Origin: Candidatus Bathyarchaeota archaeon
GTDB taxonomy: Archaea > Thermoproteota > Bathyarchaeia > 40CM-2-53-6 > FEN-987
Direction: 5' to 3'
NCBI GenBank assembly: GCA_003152955.1
Contig: PMBQ01000334.1
Coordinates: forward strand, 1 to 5,261
DNA length: 5,261 bases
Shown here: one piece after another, positions 1 to 5,261 of the stretch
How positions within the stretch are numbered: position 1 is the stretch's first letter
How the letters are laid out: the number at the start of each line of letters is the position of its first letter
Made by a program: the position numbers and the translations under genes
The notes under the pieces: generated by a model
Seen by the model: the letters and a program-made list of their open reading frames with translations, nothing else
What the model was told of the DNA's origin: nothing
Databases searched by the model: none

Positions 1-41
1 GGGTGGTGTAATTTTTTGGGGAGAACATGTTACTTTGCGAT

Positions 42-49
42 CTTAAATA
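42..49 (+). promoter_or_regulatory. TATA-like box (CTTAAATA) for the small membrane-protein gene
   Basis: CTTAAATA is centred about 27 bp before the ATG at 73, the distance expected between an archaeal TATA box and a transcription start. A transcript starting there would be leaderless and would begin at or next to that ATG. The same CTTAAAT core occurs before the SRPBCC gene (664-670). The box lies inside the longer open frame that begins upstream, which favours the later ATG as the true start. Assignment is by sequence and spacing only. Confidence 0.4.
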
Positions 50-72
50 GTCCTCAGAACGGAAAATATAGC

Positions 73-330
73 ATGCAGTTCCAAGGACACGCGGGGGAAG
101 GGCAGTTTCCATTTGACTGGAAAAACCGTATGCCATTCACACCGATCATCCTGTCTTTCTTGGCAGTTGCGGTGTGGCTTGTCTTCATTCTTCTCTATGC
201 TCTGTACTGGTCGACTGGTTTCAGTTGGTTCCAGAACATCATTGTGACGGTCGTCTCTCTCCTTCTAATGGGACTACTAGTGGGGATGATGTGGGTCGTC
301 TGGGGGATGAGGCTCGCCAAACGAAGCTAG
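73..330 (+). CDS. small two-helix membrane protein, function unknown
   Basis: An 85-residue protein if read from the ATG at 73. A short polar N-terminus carries an FDWKNRM segment. Two hydrophobic helices follow at about residues 25-46 and 56-78, joined by a short loop (STGFSWFQN), and the tail is basic (RLAKRS). Positive charges flank both outer ends, so both termini are predicted cytoplasmic, giving a helical hairpin in the membrane. I do not recognise a named family and assign no function. The frame is open back to the window edge, with a TTG at 16 after a GGTGGTG and another ATG at 130 (66 aa). I chose 73 because a TATA-like box sits 27 bp upstream, consistent with leaderless expression. 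Aromatic and aliphatic helices with a clean stop at 328-330 support a real gene. The next gene on this strand is 370 bp away, so it appears monocistronic. Confidence 0.62.
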   Translation: MQFQGHAGEGQFPFDWKNRMPFTPIILSFLAVAVWLVFILLYALYWSTGFSWFQNIIVTVVSLLLMGLLVGMMWVVWGMRLAKRS

Positions 331-523
331 GCTTGGAGAGCCCATCGATAACCGGTGAATTGCTGGGTAAGCTCACAGAAAATGGATTCCATTGGAAAAA
401 CTGCTCTTTCTCAGGTAGTTCTCTCGGTGCTAGATTGTGGATTTAGCGGAAACTTGGGCGTTGAAATGTCTGAGAGATTTATTTTCGGGTTGGGTTGGCG
501 TGTTGGGCGCTGTTTTGGGCTTG

Positions 524-535
524 TTTTCTAGAAAA
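524..535. repeat. perfect 12-bp palindrome TTTTCTAGAAAA
   Basis: TTTTCTAGAAAA equals its own reverse complement. It sits just after the G/T-rich tract and about 130 bp before the TATA-like box of the SRPBCC gene. It could be a dimeric regulator site or a weak T-rich termination signal for the upstream gene. It could equally be chance in an AT-rich patch. Confidence 0.3.
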
Positions 536-572
536 TCGCTGATTTGTGAGATATTTGGGTTCGGAGAGTAGT

Positions 573-629
573 TTGCGGACCGTAAGGTTGGCTTGGCGAA
601 TTGCGGATTTCGTGAACCACAGACCGTAA
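573..629 (+). repeat. paired short direct repeats upstream of the SRPBCC gene
   Basis: TTGCGGA occurs at 573-579 and 601-607 (28 bp apart). GACCGTAA occurs at 578-585 and 622-629 (44 bp apart). The first copies of the two motifs overlap by two bases. They lie 35-90 bp before the TATA-like box, a position where archaeal activator or repressor sites can occur. No known regulator is recognised. Confidence 0.3.
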
Positions 630-640
630 ACTTAGGTTTA
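627..640. promoter_or_regulatory. candidate operator: TAAAC-TTAG-GTTTA inverted repeat
   Basis: Five-base arms TAAAC and GTTTA flank a four-base centre, giving near-dyad symmetry over 14 bp. It lies about 24 bp upstream of the TATA-like box at 664-670, where a dimeric archaeal regulator could act. It overlaps the second GACCGTAA repeat. Short and unverified. Confidence 0.25.
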
Positions 641-663
641 TCGTAAAACAGAATTGTATATCC

Positions 664-670
664 CTTAAAT
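664..670 (+). promoter_or_regulatory. TATA-like box (CTTAAAT) for the SRPBCC gene
   Basis: CTTAAAT is centred about 34 bp before the ATG at 701. With normal archaeal TATA-to-start spacing, transcription would begin about 5-10 bases before the ATG, leaving too little leader for a Shine-Dalgarno site, and none is seen. It matches the box before the first gene. Confidence 0.4.
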
Positions 671-700
671 GTGTGAAGTAATACTGCTCGTCGACCTAAA

Positions 701-1120
701 ATGGTACACATAACCGACGACGGCGTCTTCGACGCACCCATAGAGAAGGTTTGGAAGTATATCAACGACGACAAAGGCCATACACATAGTGCAGTAAAAT
801 TCACCAAAGTCCTCGAACAATCGGACAAGGGCATGACAGTCGAACTCGAAGTGAAGAACGCTGACGGAACTTCGCACATGGAAACTTGGAAGATGACCAT
901 GAATCCACCCAAAGGACACTCCACGGAAGTCCTCGCCGGACCAATGAAAGGCTCCAGAAATACGCACACATACACCCCGATGGGAGACAAGACCAAAGTC
1001 ATGGTGGAAGGAGACTTTTACGCGCAAGGCATGGACGACGCCTCAACCAAGAAAGCTGTCCTGGCCATGTGGGCCAATGTCTTCGACGAAGACAACGCCA
1101 ACCTGAAAAACTACAAGTAA
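701..1120 (+). CDS. SRPBCC (START/Bet v 1-like) superfamily protein
   Basis: A 139-residue soluble protein with no signal peptide or membrane helix. The opening strand followed by DAPIEKVWKYI (residues 11-21) is the typical start of the SRPBCC helix-grip fold. Beta strands alternate through the middle (VKFTKVLEQ, MTVELEVKN, METWKMTMNPP, NTHTYTPMG, TKVMVEGDF). A long C-terminal helix (about 110-136, DDASTKKAVLAMWANVF) would line the cavity. Members bind hydrophobic ligands or act as cyclase/hydrolase-like enzymes, and the ligand here cannot be predicted. Histidines cluster at residues 27 and 29. All 13 aspartates use GAC, hinting at codon selection. The ATG at 701 fits the fold start and the upstream TATA-like box. 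No ribosome-binding site is visible, as expected for a nearly leaderless archaeal transcript. It stands alone on the plus strand, convergent with the DUF1697 gene. Confidence 0.85.
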   Translation: MVHITDDGVFDAPIEKVWKYINDDKGHTHSAVKFTKVLEQSDKGMTVELEVKNADGTSHMETWKMTMNPPKGHSTEVLAGPMKGSRNTHTYTPMGDKTKVMVEGDFYAQGMDDASTKKAVLAMWANVFDEDNANLKNYK

Positions 1121-1140
1121 AACAACCAAAACATTCTCAA

Positions 1141-1161
1141 CCTTCTCTTCTCCTTTTTTCC
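1141..1161 (+). terminator. pyrimidine/T-rich terminator after the SRPBCC gene
   Basis: An uninterrupted 21-base pyrimidine tract begins 21 bp after the stop codon and contains a T6 run at 1154-1159. Oligo-T tracts in pyrimidine-rich sequence are the usual archaeal intrinsic termination signal and need no hairpin. The position, just past an isolated gene facing a convergent one, fits. Confidence 0.5.
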
Positions 1162-1190
1162 ATCACTCTCACCCCGCTGATTTCTGTTAC

Positions 1191-1195
1191 AAAAA
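1191..1195 (-). terminator. possible minus-strand T5 terminator for the ade-DUF1697 unit
   Basis: The plus strand reads AAAAA, which is TTTTT on the minus strand, about 165 bp past the DUF1697 stop. A shorter T4 lies at 1320-1323. With the plus-strand T6 tract nearby this could close the convergent zone, but the signal is weak and distant. Confidence 0.18.
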
Positions 1196-1292
1196 CCCGC
1201 AAGTATAGTTCGTATCTACTCTCAAGCGTCCTTACAGCGGTCGCATCGCTTGTTGACCAAGGCCTGACGGAAAATTCTCTGTTTCACTGGGC

Positions 1293-1320
1293 GAGGGTTC
1301 AAAGCCTTCCCGGGACTCCA
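1293..1320 (+). other. tRNA 3'-end-like fragment (T arm, acceptor strand, CCA)
   Basis: GAGGG (1293-1297) pairs with CCTTC (1305-1309) through five pairs, one a G-T wobble, around a seven-base TTCAAAG loop. This is followed by seven bases (CCGGGAC), one discriminator base (T) and CCA at 1318-1320, which is exactly the geometry of a tRNA 3' end. No 5' acceptor strand matching GTYYYGG was found upstream, and no D arm or convincing anticodon arm. This is therefore not a complete tRNA. The loop base at position 60 is G instead of the usual pyrimidine, which weakens the match. It could be a remnant of an integration site, a decayed tRNA, or chance. Confidence 0.25.
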
Positions 1321-1323
1321 AAA

Positions 1324-1341
1324 TCGCTATGTTCGCTATGT
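1324..1341 (+). repeat. 9-bp tandem duplication TCGCTATGT x2
   Basis: Two perfect, directly adjacent copies of TCGCTATGT start four bases after the CCA of the tRNA-like fragment and end 20 bp before the DUF1697 stop. Such short tandem copies commonly arise by slippage. No function is assigned. Confidence 0.5.
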
Positions 1342-1360
1342 GCTAAGCTCTTCCCTTCAA

Positions 1361-1891
1361 TCATGAAGAGGTATTGAGTATCTTGTGAACCGAGAGGATT
1401 GTCTCCCAACCACGCGTAGTAGCCTTCACTCCGAGTTTGCTCTCGACGACCTCGTTAGGATAGATGGTTCTCTCACCTCTACGCCGCCTTAGGCTGAACA
1501 CGTATCTGTTCGTAATGCGCAAGACTCGCACTTCCCAGTCGTTCCCCCTCGGCTGCTCCATGGGAACTTTAGGGAGAACCCGGGGCGGACTGGCAAGAAC
1601 ACTCACGAACCCTCTGACGCCTTCACGCAGCGGACCAACACCGAATGGGTTTGACCGCACAAGCCCAACGATTTCGTCTGCGGGACAAATCATTGTTTCT
1701 GTCTCGAATGACAGCCTTCGTTTGAAGGCGTCATGAACGGATTCCGCGCTGAGCTCTGTCCTGACCAAGAATGTTCCGGCCGCGCCAATACTCGTGACGC
1801 CCAATTCGCCCATTCCTTCCGCGAACTTTTTCGGCTGGAATTTTCTGTGTCCTCCCACGTTCGCTCCTCTCAGGAAAACCACCCAAGTCAT
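1361..1891 (-). CDS. DUF1697 family protein
   Basis: A 176-residue soluble protein that matches DUF1697 at both ends. The N-terminal strand and turn read VVFLRGANVGGHRKF (residues 4-18), corresponding to the family's LLRGINVGG signature. The C-terminal part has IYPNEVVESKLG and TTRGWETI (158-165), matching the family's YxP...SKL...TTRNWNT block. The central SGNV-type motif is replaced by AAGTFLV (37-43), so this is a divergent subgroup. A highly basic RRRR stretch precedes the C-terminal motif. Family length is normally about 170-185, so it looks complete. The family's biochemical function is unknown. It starts 29 bp after the ade stop on the same strand, so co-transcription with ade is likely. 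No Shine-Dalgarno site is seen. Another ATG at 1901 is out of frame. The annotated start leaves only three residues before the conserved strand, as in homologues. Confidence 0.85.
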   Translation of the reverse strand: MTWVVFLRGANVGGHRKFQPKKFAEGMGELGVTSIGAAGTFLVRTELSAESVHDAFKRRLSFETETMICPADEIVGLVRSNPFGVGPLREGVRGFVSVLASPPRVLPKVPMEQPRGNDWEVRVLRITNRYVFSLRRRRGERTIYPNEVVESKLGVKATTRGWETILSVHKILNTSS

Positions 1892-1920
1892 CTCGTATCA
1901 TGGCCTGTTCATTTACGCCA

Positions 1921-3687
1921 TTAATGTTCTACGATGACTGGGTTCACGAATTGAAAATGCACTGTGTCGAGGAGGCCTTTGTCGGTGATTCTTAGCTCTG
2001 GGATTACAGAGAGCGTTGTGAAGGATAATGTTACGTAGGGAGATGGGAGACTGGAGCCCAGCTTGGTCCAAGCGTCCTTTAGCTGTTCGATTTGGCCCGC
2101 AACAGTTTCAACAGTCATGTCAGACATGAGGCCTGCGATTGGAAGAGGAACGTGAGCAAGCACTTTCCCATTTCTGACGGCAACCATTCCACCACCGGAA
2201 TCTACCAAGATCTTAACGGCTGCAAGCATGTCAAGGTCGTTTGCTCCGGCGACGACGAGGTTGTGGCTGTCGTGACCGACCGTTGAAGCTACCGCTCCCT
2301 CGCGGACCCCTAACCCACTGAGGAAACCTAGACCCACGTTTCCCGAAGCTTTGTGCCGTTCGAAGACGGCTATCTTCAAAACGTCTTCAGCAGGATTTGA
2401 CAGGACCTTCCCGTTTTCCACAGGGACCTTAGTTTCCAAGTGGCGCGTATACAGGCTACCTGAAATGACGCCTATGGCTCGCACCCCAACCAACCCTTTC
2501 GTGACTTTTGCAGGTACAAGTAAGTCGTCAACTGTTGGCGGTTGCCTCAGTTGCATCGATTGGCGTGCGAAGTCTGGATAATTGGGAGGCAGGATTGTTA
2601 CAACCAGTTTTCCATTTCGCGCCACGACCTGTCCGTCGGCGATTACAGTATTCACAGTTACCTTAGTGAGGTCATCGAGGATTAGCATGTCCGCGAATCG
2701 TGCTGGAGCAATGCTTCCCAGCTCCCTTGCGCACTCGTAATGTTCCGCAACGTTCAATGTTACCATCTGAATCGCGGCGACTGGATCAACTCCTTCTTCC
2801 ACAGCTCGACGAACAACGTGATCGAGATGTCCTTCACGCATGATTGAACTCGGTTCACGGTCATCGGTGACCAAGCACACGTGGCGGGAGTCCATTTTCT
2901 CTTCAGTTATGGAGCGTATAGTTTCGGCGACGTCAAGGGAAGCTGAGGCTTCCCTTAGCATCGCGTACATTCCGAACCGGAGTTTCTGCATTGCATGAAT
3001 CTTCTTTGTTGATTCGTGGCAGGAGGTTATTCCAGCCGCTGCGTATGCTGCCAACTCTTTGCCAAGCAAGCCCACTGCATGCCCCTCGATCAAGCGGCCG
3101 GATTTCAGAGTGACCGCTAGTTCTTCATGAACCCGAACGTCGCAAGAGAGTACACCGGGATAATTCATCATCTCCCCCAGAGCCACGACCCCCTTCCATT
3201 TCAACGCCTCATCCACCTCTGCTGGACCAAACGTTGCACCCGACGTTTCGAAGCCCGGTGCTGCCGGAACACAGGACGGGAATGTAATGAGAATCTTGAG
3301 TGGAAGATCACGTGACTCATTCAGAAAGAACTTTACACCGTTCAAACCCAGGACGTTCGCTATTTCATGCGGGTCGGCGAAGATCGTCGTCGTGCCGTGA
3401 GGTAAGACTGCCCTAGCGAATTGAGTGGCCGTAACCATGGCGCTTTCGATGTGCATGTGGCCGTCAATAAATCCTGGCACAAGATACTTTCCTTCCGCAT
3501 CAACGATCTGAGTATCCGGCCCGATCGTCTGCTCAGCGTCCCCGACCAGTACAATTCTATCCTTCTTGACCACGACATCCTGCTTTTCCTGAATTTCACG
3601 AGAGTTCACGTTCACCAATGACGCGTTTCGAACCACCAAATCCGCTTTCTGTCGTCCCATGGCTGTGTCTACGAGAGTTCGCGTCAT
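1921..3687 (-). CDS. ade: adenine deaminase (EC 3.5.4.2)
   Basis: Hydrolyses adenine to hypoxanthine and ammonia in purine salvage. It is a cytoplasmic member of the amidohydrolase superfamily, AdeC/Ade type. From the ATG at 3687 the protein is 588 residues, the usual family length. An N-terminal beta-sandwich strand (ADLVVRNASLVNV) precedes the metal-binding GFIDGHMHIES (His77, His79). FADPHEIANV follows (about 103-112), then GEMMNYPG with the likely bridging carboxylate Glu172, GHAVG (His203), CHEST (His224) and VTDD (Asp275/276), completing the binuclear metal site. The C-terminal family-specific domain carries the diagnostic HDSHN (472-476) and a GGGMVAVRNGKV segment. All expected catalytic residues are present. 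A TTG at 3723 would add 12 residues. I prefer the ATG because the conserved LVDTAMGRQKADLV starts right after it, but neither start has a good ribosome-binding site. It lies between a permease and a DUF1697 gene on the same strand. Confidence 0.96.
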   Translation of the reverse strand: MTRTLVDTAMGRQKADLVVRNASLVNVNSREIQEKQDVVVKKDRIVLVGDAEQTIGPDTQIVDAEGKYLVPGFIDGHMHIESAMVTATQFARAVLPHGTTTIFADPHEIANVLGLNGVKFFLNESRDLPLKILITFPSCVPAAPGFETSGATFGPAEVDEALKWKGVVALGEMMNYPGVLSCDVRVHEELAVTLKSGRLIEGHAVGLLGKELAAYAAAGITSCHESTKKIHAMQKLRFGMYAMLREASASLDVAETIRSITEEKMDSRHVCLVTDDREPSSIMREGHLDHVVRRAVEEGVDPVAAIQMVTLNVAEHYECARELGSIAPARFADMLILDDLTKVTVNTVIADGQVVARNGKLVVTILPPNYPDFARQSMQLRQPPTVDDLLVPAKVTKGLVGVRAIGVISGSLYTRHLETKVPVENGKVLSNPAEDVLKIAVFERHKASGNVGLGFLSGLGVREGAVASTVGHDSHNLVVAGANDLDMLAAVKILVDSGGGMVAVRNGKVLAHVPLPIAGLMSDMTVETVAGQIEQLKDAWTKLGSSLPSPYVTLSFTTLSVIPELRITDKGLLDTVHFQFVNPVIVEH

Positions 3688-3726
3688 TTCGTGAAGGCGC
3701 GTACGGCCTTCAATTTCGAACAATGC

Positions 3727-3743
3727 AGCCCTACCACAGGGCT
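3727..3743 (-). promoter_or_regulatory. hairpin at the 5' end of ade
   Basis: AGCCCT (3727-3732) and AGGGCT (3738-3743) form a perfect six-base-pair stem with a five-base loop. On the transcribed minus strand it lies three bases before the possible TTG start at 3723, or about 40 bases before the ATG at 3687. In mRNA it could mask initiation at the TTG or mark a processing site. No T-run follows, so it does not look like a terminator. No known riboswitch fold is recognised. Confidence 0.3.
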
Positions 3744-3851
3744 AGCACTAGATGTGGGCTCATGAAAGAATCTTCTGAACTGAGACTAAGGATCGGTGCT
3801 GCCGTTCTGTTAAGTTAGGAAAGGGTCGTAGAAGAAAGAGGTTAGATGCGC

Positions 3852-5261
3852 CTACTCGGGGGGTATCTCCTTGTAGGCGAGAGTGATGTCGATGCCACGT
3901 TTCGAATGGTACATTTTTGATGCCATGTAGATTACCATTCCTAGCACGAAGCTTATCGCGACATAGCCGTATGCGAATGCGTTTCCTCCCCAAACGCTTG
4001 GAGACGCGAGGAATAGGTAGGTAATGTAAGCGAATACCACGGCCATCATGATACCGGCCACGCTCAGGATCGCCTTTGACATTCCCTTCTCGTTCTTGAC
4101 CGCATAGGTAGCAGCCGCGAGGCCTATCACAATGAAGTAAATCATTGACGCAACCACGGCCCCGAAGAGGGCTGACAATGGGCCGTAGAGGAAGGCCGCA
4201 CCGCCAATCAGGAATATTGTCACGACGAGATCAATCAGATGTGCAATTACCGGAGAACCCCACTTAGGGCTAATGTATGCCAACCTTGCGGGTAAAAATC
4301 GGTCGAAAGCTTGAGCGAACATGTAGCGTGAGATTACGATAATTCCGTACGCCAGTATTGCAATGTTCCAGAGGATCCAACCTAACCCAATGAACCACGA
4401 CACTGCCAAATTGCCCGAAACGCCCATCGCTAGTGTCCAGAAGTTGAATGAATAATCGAATACTAGAGCTGGGTTCGCTAGACCTGCAGTGATGAACTCG
4501 AACCCGCCGACGAAGTAGAGTATTGAGAAGGATGCTGTGACAAGCAAGAATACTATAACGGAAGCGATAGGTACGTTCCATTTCAGGGCATTCTTTCCTT
4601 TCACCTCCGAGGCTACAGCTGGCGCAGCGTTAAGCCAAGGATAGACGAAGATTGCAAAGAATGGTAGCAGAAACAAAGTCGCTCCCAAGTCAAACGTCGG
4701 CCCAGAATATGATTTGGCAACTGAATCGTAAGTTCCCTTGAAACCGATCGTGCCGAGGAAGTTGATGTAATTTACCACACCTTGCCTTCCAGCACTCAAC
4801 AGCACGGCCATAGAAACGAGCATGCTGAGTATTCCTATTATTGACAGAACGGAAACGAGTTTGAAACCAATCTTGGGCCGGATGATGTTTATGCCGATCA
4901 AGATTGCGAAGATTATCGCTCCGAGGATAAACTGGGACATGACGTCAGCTCCCTGAATATTGCCAGGCAGAGCGAGTCCCAGGAAATTCTCATACCCCAA
5001 CGAGACTCCGACAGATCCTATTGCGAAAACAGCGGAGAGGTCGATGAGTGCTAGGTATGCCATTGTTTCCAGAGTATAGCCCATGAATGAGAAAGCGCTG
5101 CCCCAAAAGCCGCCGAATGCTCTTGAAACCCAGACGTAGTCGCCGCCCGTGCGCGGCATGCTCGACGCCAGCAACGCCATCATCAGCAGGACTGGGATAT
5201 TGATGATGAACGAGATGATCGTCGCCCATACCAGGTCGGAGCCCGGGAACGCCGATAGGGC
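3852..5261 (-). CDS. APC-superfamily amino acid permease (5' end outside the window)
   Basis: An integral membrane transporter of the APC (AA_permease_2-like) superfamily, probably a secondary uptake carrier. The frame is open to the window edge: 26 residues upstream of the ATG at 5183 continue the fold (AFPGSDLVWATIISF, then PVLLMMALLASSMPRTGGDYVW), so that ATG is internal. In all 469 residues are visible, with about 11 hydrophobic helices. Helix 1 and the N-terminus are missing. Family landmarks are MPRTGGDYVWVSR after helix 2, ASEVKGKNALKWNVPIA between helices 6 and 7, and RYMFAQAFDRFLPARLAYISPKWGSPV after helix 8. The C-terminal tail, GIDITLAYKEIPPE, is of a kind I associate with archaeal members. 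Substrate is not determinable from sequence. An amino acid is the family default, while a nucleobase or related nitrogen compound is suggested only by ade lying 128-164 bp downstream on the same strand. Confidence 0.92.
   Translation of the reverse strand, partial: ALSAFPGSDLVWATIISFIINIPVLLMMALLASSMPRTGGDYVWVSRAFGGFWGSAFSFMGYTLETMAYLALIDLSAVFAIGSVGVSLGYENFLGLALPGNIQGADVMSQFILGAIIFAILIGINIIRPKIGFKLVSVLSIIGILSMLVSMAVLLSAGRQGVVNYINFLGTIGFKGTYDSVAKSYSGPTFDLGATLFLLPFFAIFVYPWLNAAPAVASEVKGKNALKWNVPIASVIVFLLVTASFSILYFVGGFEFITAGLANPALVFDYSFNFWTLAMGVSGNLAVSWFIGLGWILWNIAILAYGIIVISRYMFAQAFDRFLPARLAYISPKWGSPVIAHLIDLVVTIFLIGGAAFLYGPLSALFGAVVASMIYFIVIGLAAATYAVKNEKGMSKAILSVAGIMMAVVFAYITYLFLASPSVWGGNAFAYGYVAISFVLGMVIYMASKMYHSKRGIDITLAYKEIPPE

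Larger units (their letters stand above)
331..700. other. 370-bp intergenic region without a credible gene
   Basis: No open frame here looks like a protein. The long minus-strand frame crossing it (430-1002) is antisense to the SRPBCC gene and reads as low-complexity sequence. The plus strand between about 470 and 530 is strongly rich in G and T, with repeated GGG runs (487-489, 492-494, 505-507, 517-519). A perfect 12-bp palindrome lies at 524-535. Short direct repeats lie at 573-629, an inverted repeat at 627-640 and a TATA-like box at 664-670. The downstream half is probably the control region of the SRPBCC gene. The upstream half may be the 3' untranslated region of the small membrane-protein gene or decayed sequence. 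No C/D-box motif pair or tRNA fold was found. Confidence 0.6.

Noticed and set aside
381..397. Overlapping small palindromes AATGGA-T-TCCATT and TTCCA-T-TGGAA
   Set aside because: Arms of five to six bases in a short AT-rich stretch, with no promoter or gene start nearby, are readily explained by chance.
101..405. Similarity between the segments near 106-126 and 387-403 (TTCCATT...GGAAAAAC)
   Set aside because: The match is short and interrupted by five extra bases, with no extended similarity on either side, so it is not evidence of duplication.
174..446. A 90-codon plus-strand frame overlapping the small membrane-protein gene
   Set aside because: It is an out-of-frame reading with no recognisable fold. 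The hydrophobic helices of the other frame are far more convincing.
430..1002. A 190-codon open frame on the minus strand, antisense to the SRPBCC gene
   Set aside because: It overlaps a well-supported gene and its second half is a low-complexity Pro/Asn/Thr reading of the G/T-rich intergenic tract. No family features are visible.
1230..1320. A complete tRNA gene using AGCG-GTCGCAT-CGCT (about 1240-1254) as anticodon arm
   Set aside because: Only four stem pairs form, the distance to the T arm is about 38 bases, and no D arm or 5' acceptor strand matches.
886..1377. A 163-codon plus-strand frame overlapping the SRPBCC gene and the convergent gap
   Set aside because: Its first part is a frame-shifted reading of the SRPBCC gene, rich in Arg/His/Gln. 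The rest crosses the terminator tract and ends inside the DUF1697 gene.
3776..3845. A second terminator or C/D-box RNA in the permease-ade gap
   Set aside because: The minus strand is pyrimidine-rich (CTCTTTCTTC) but has no long T-run. The ATGAAAGA and CTGA elements do not match proper C and D boxes.
1..5261. CRISPR arrays, insertion sequences, defence or toxin-antitoxin modules
   Set aside because: No regularly spaced repeats, transposase-like frames, terminal inverted repeats or characteristic small gene pairs were seen on either strand.

Overview
This window most likely comes from an archaeal chromosome, probably a mesophilic member of the TACK/Nitrososphaeria-Bathyarchaeia type or a similar lineage. 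The grounds are indirect. Shine-Dalgarno sites are weak or absent. Two plus-strand genes are preceded by the same CTTAAAT TATA-like box at a distance that fits leaderless or short-leader transcripts. A pyrimidine/T-rich tract serves as a terminator. The proteins also resemble archaeal family members, notably the SRPBCC protein and the permease C-terminus. Base composition is near 50% GC. No ribosomal gene or other taxonomic anchor is present, so the lineage is an inference.

Layout: (i) about 16-330, plus strand, a small protein with two membrane helices. (ii) 331-700, a 370-bp stretch without a credible gene. It has a G/T-skewed part with spaced G-tracts, a 12-bp palindrome, short direct repeats and a TATA-like box. 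(iii) 701-1120, plus strand, a 139-aa SRPBCC-fold protein followed by a pyrimidine/T6 terminator. (iv) 1121-1360, a convergent intergenic zone holding a tRNA T-arm/CCA-like remnant and a 9-bp tandem duplication. (v) 5261 down to 1361, minus strand, a three-gene co-directional block: an APC-superfamily permease (5' end outside the window), adenine deaminase (ade), and a DUF1697 protein 29 bp behind ade.

How the genes may work together: adenine deaminase turns adenine into hypoxanthine plus ammonia for purine salvage or nitrogen acquisition. A permease just upstream on the same strand could bring in an amino acid or a nucleobase-like nitrogen compound, but its substrate cannot be read from the sequence. 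The tight ade-DUF1697 spacing suggests co-transcription and gives this uncharacterised family a weak functional link to nucleobase metabolism. The two plus-strand genes look like independent monocistronic units.

I see no CRISPR array, insertion sequence, toxin-antitoxin pair, phage gene or complete RNA gene. This is mostly ordinary housekeeping/accessory sequence. The points worth a second look are the tRNA-3'-end-like fragment, the structured 331-700 region, the hairpin at the ade start and the permease-ade-DUF1697 association.
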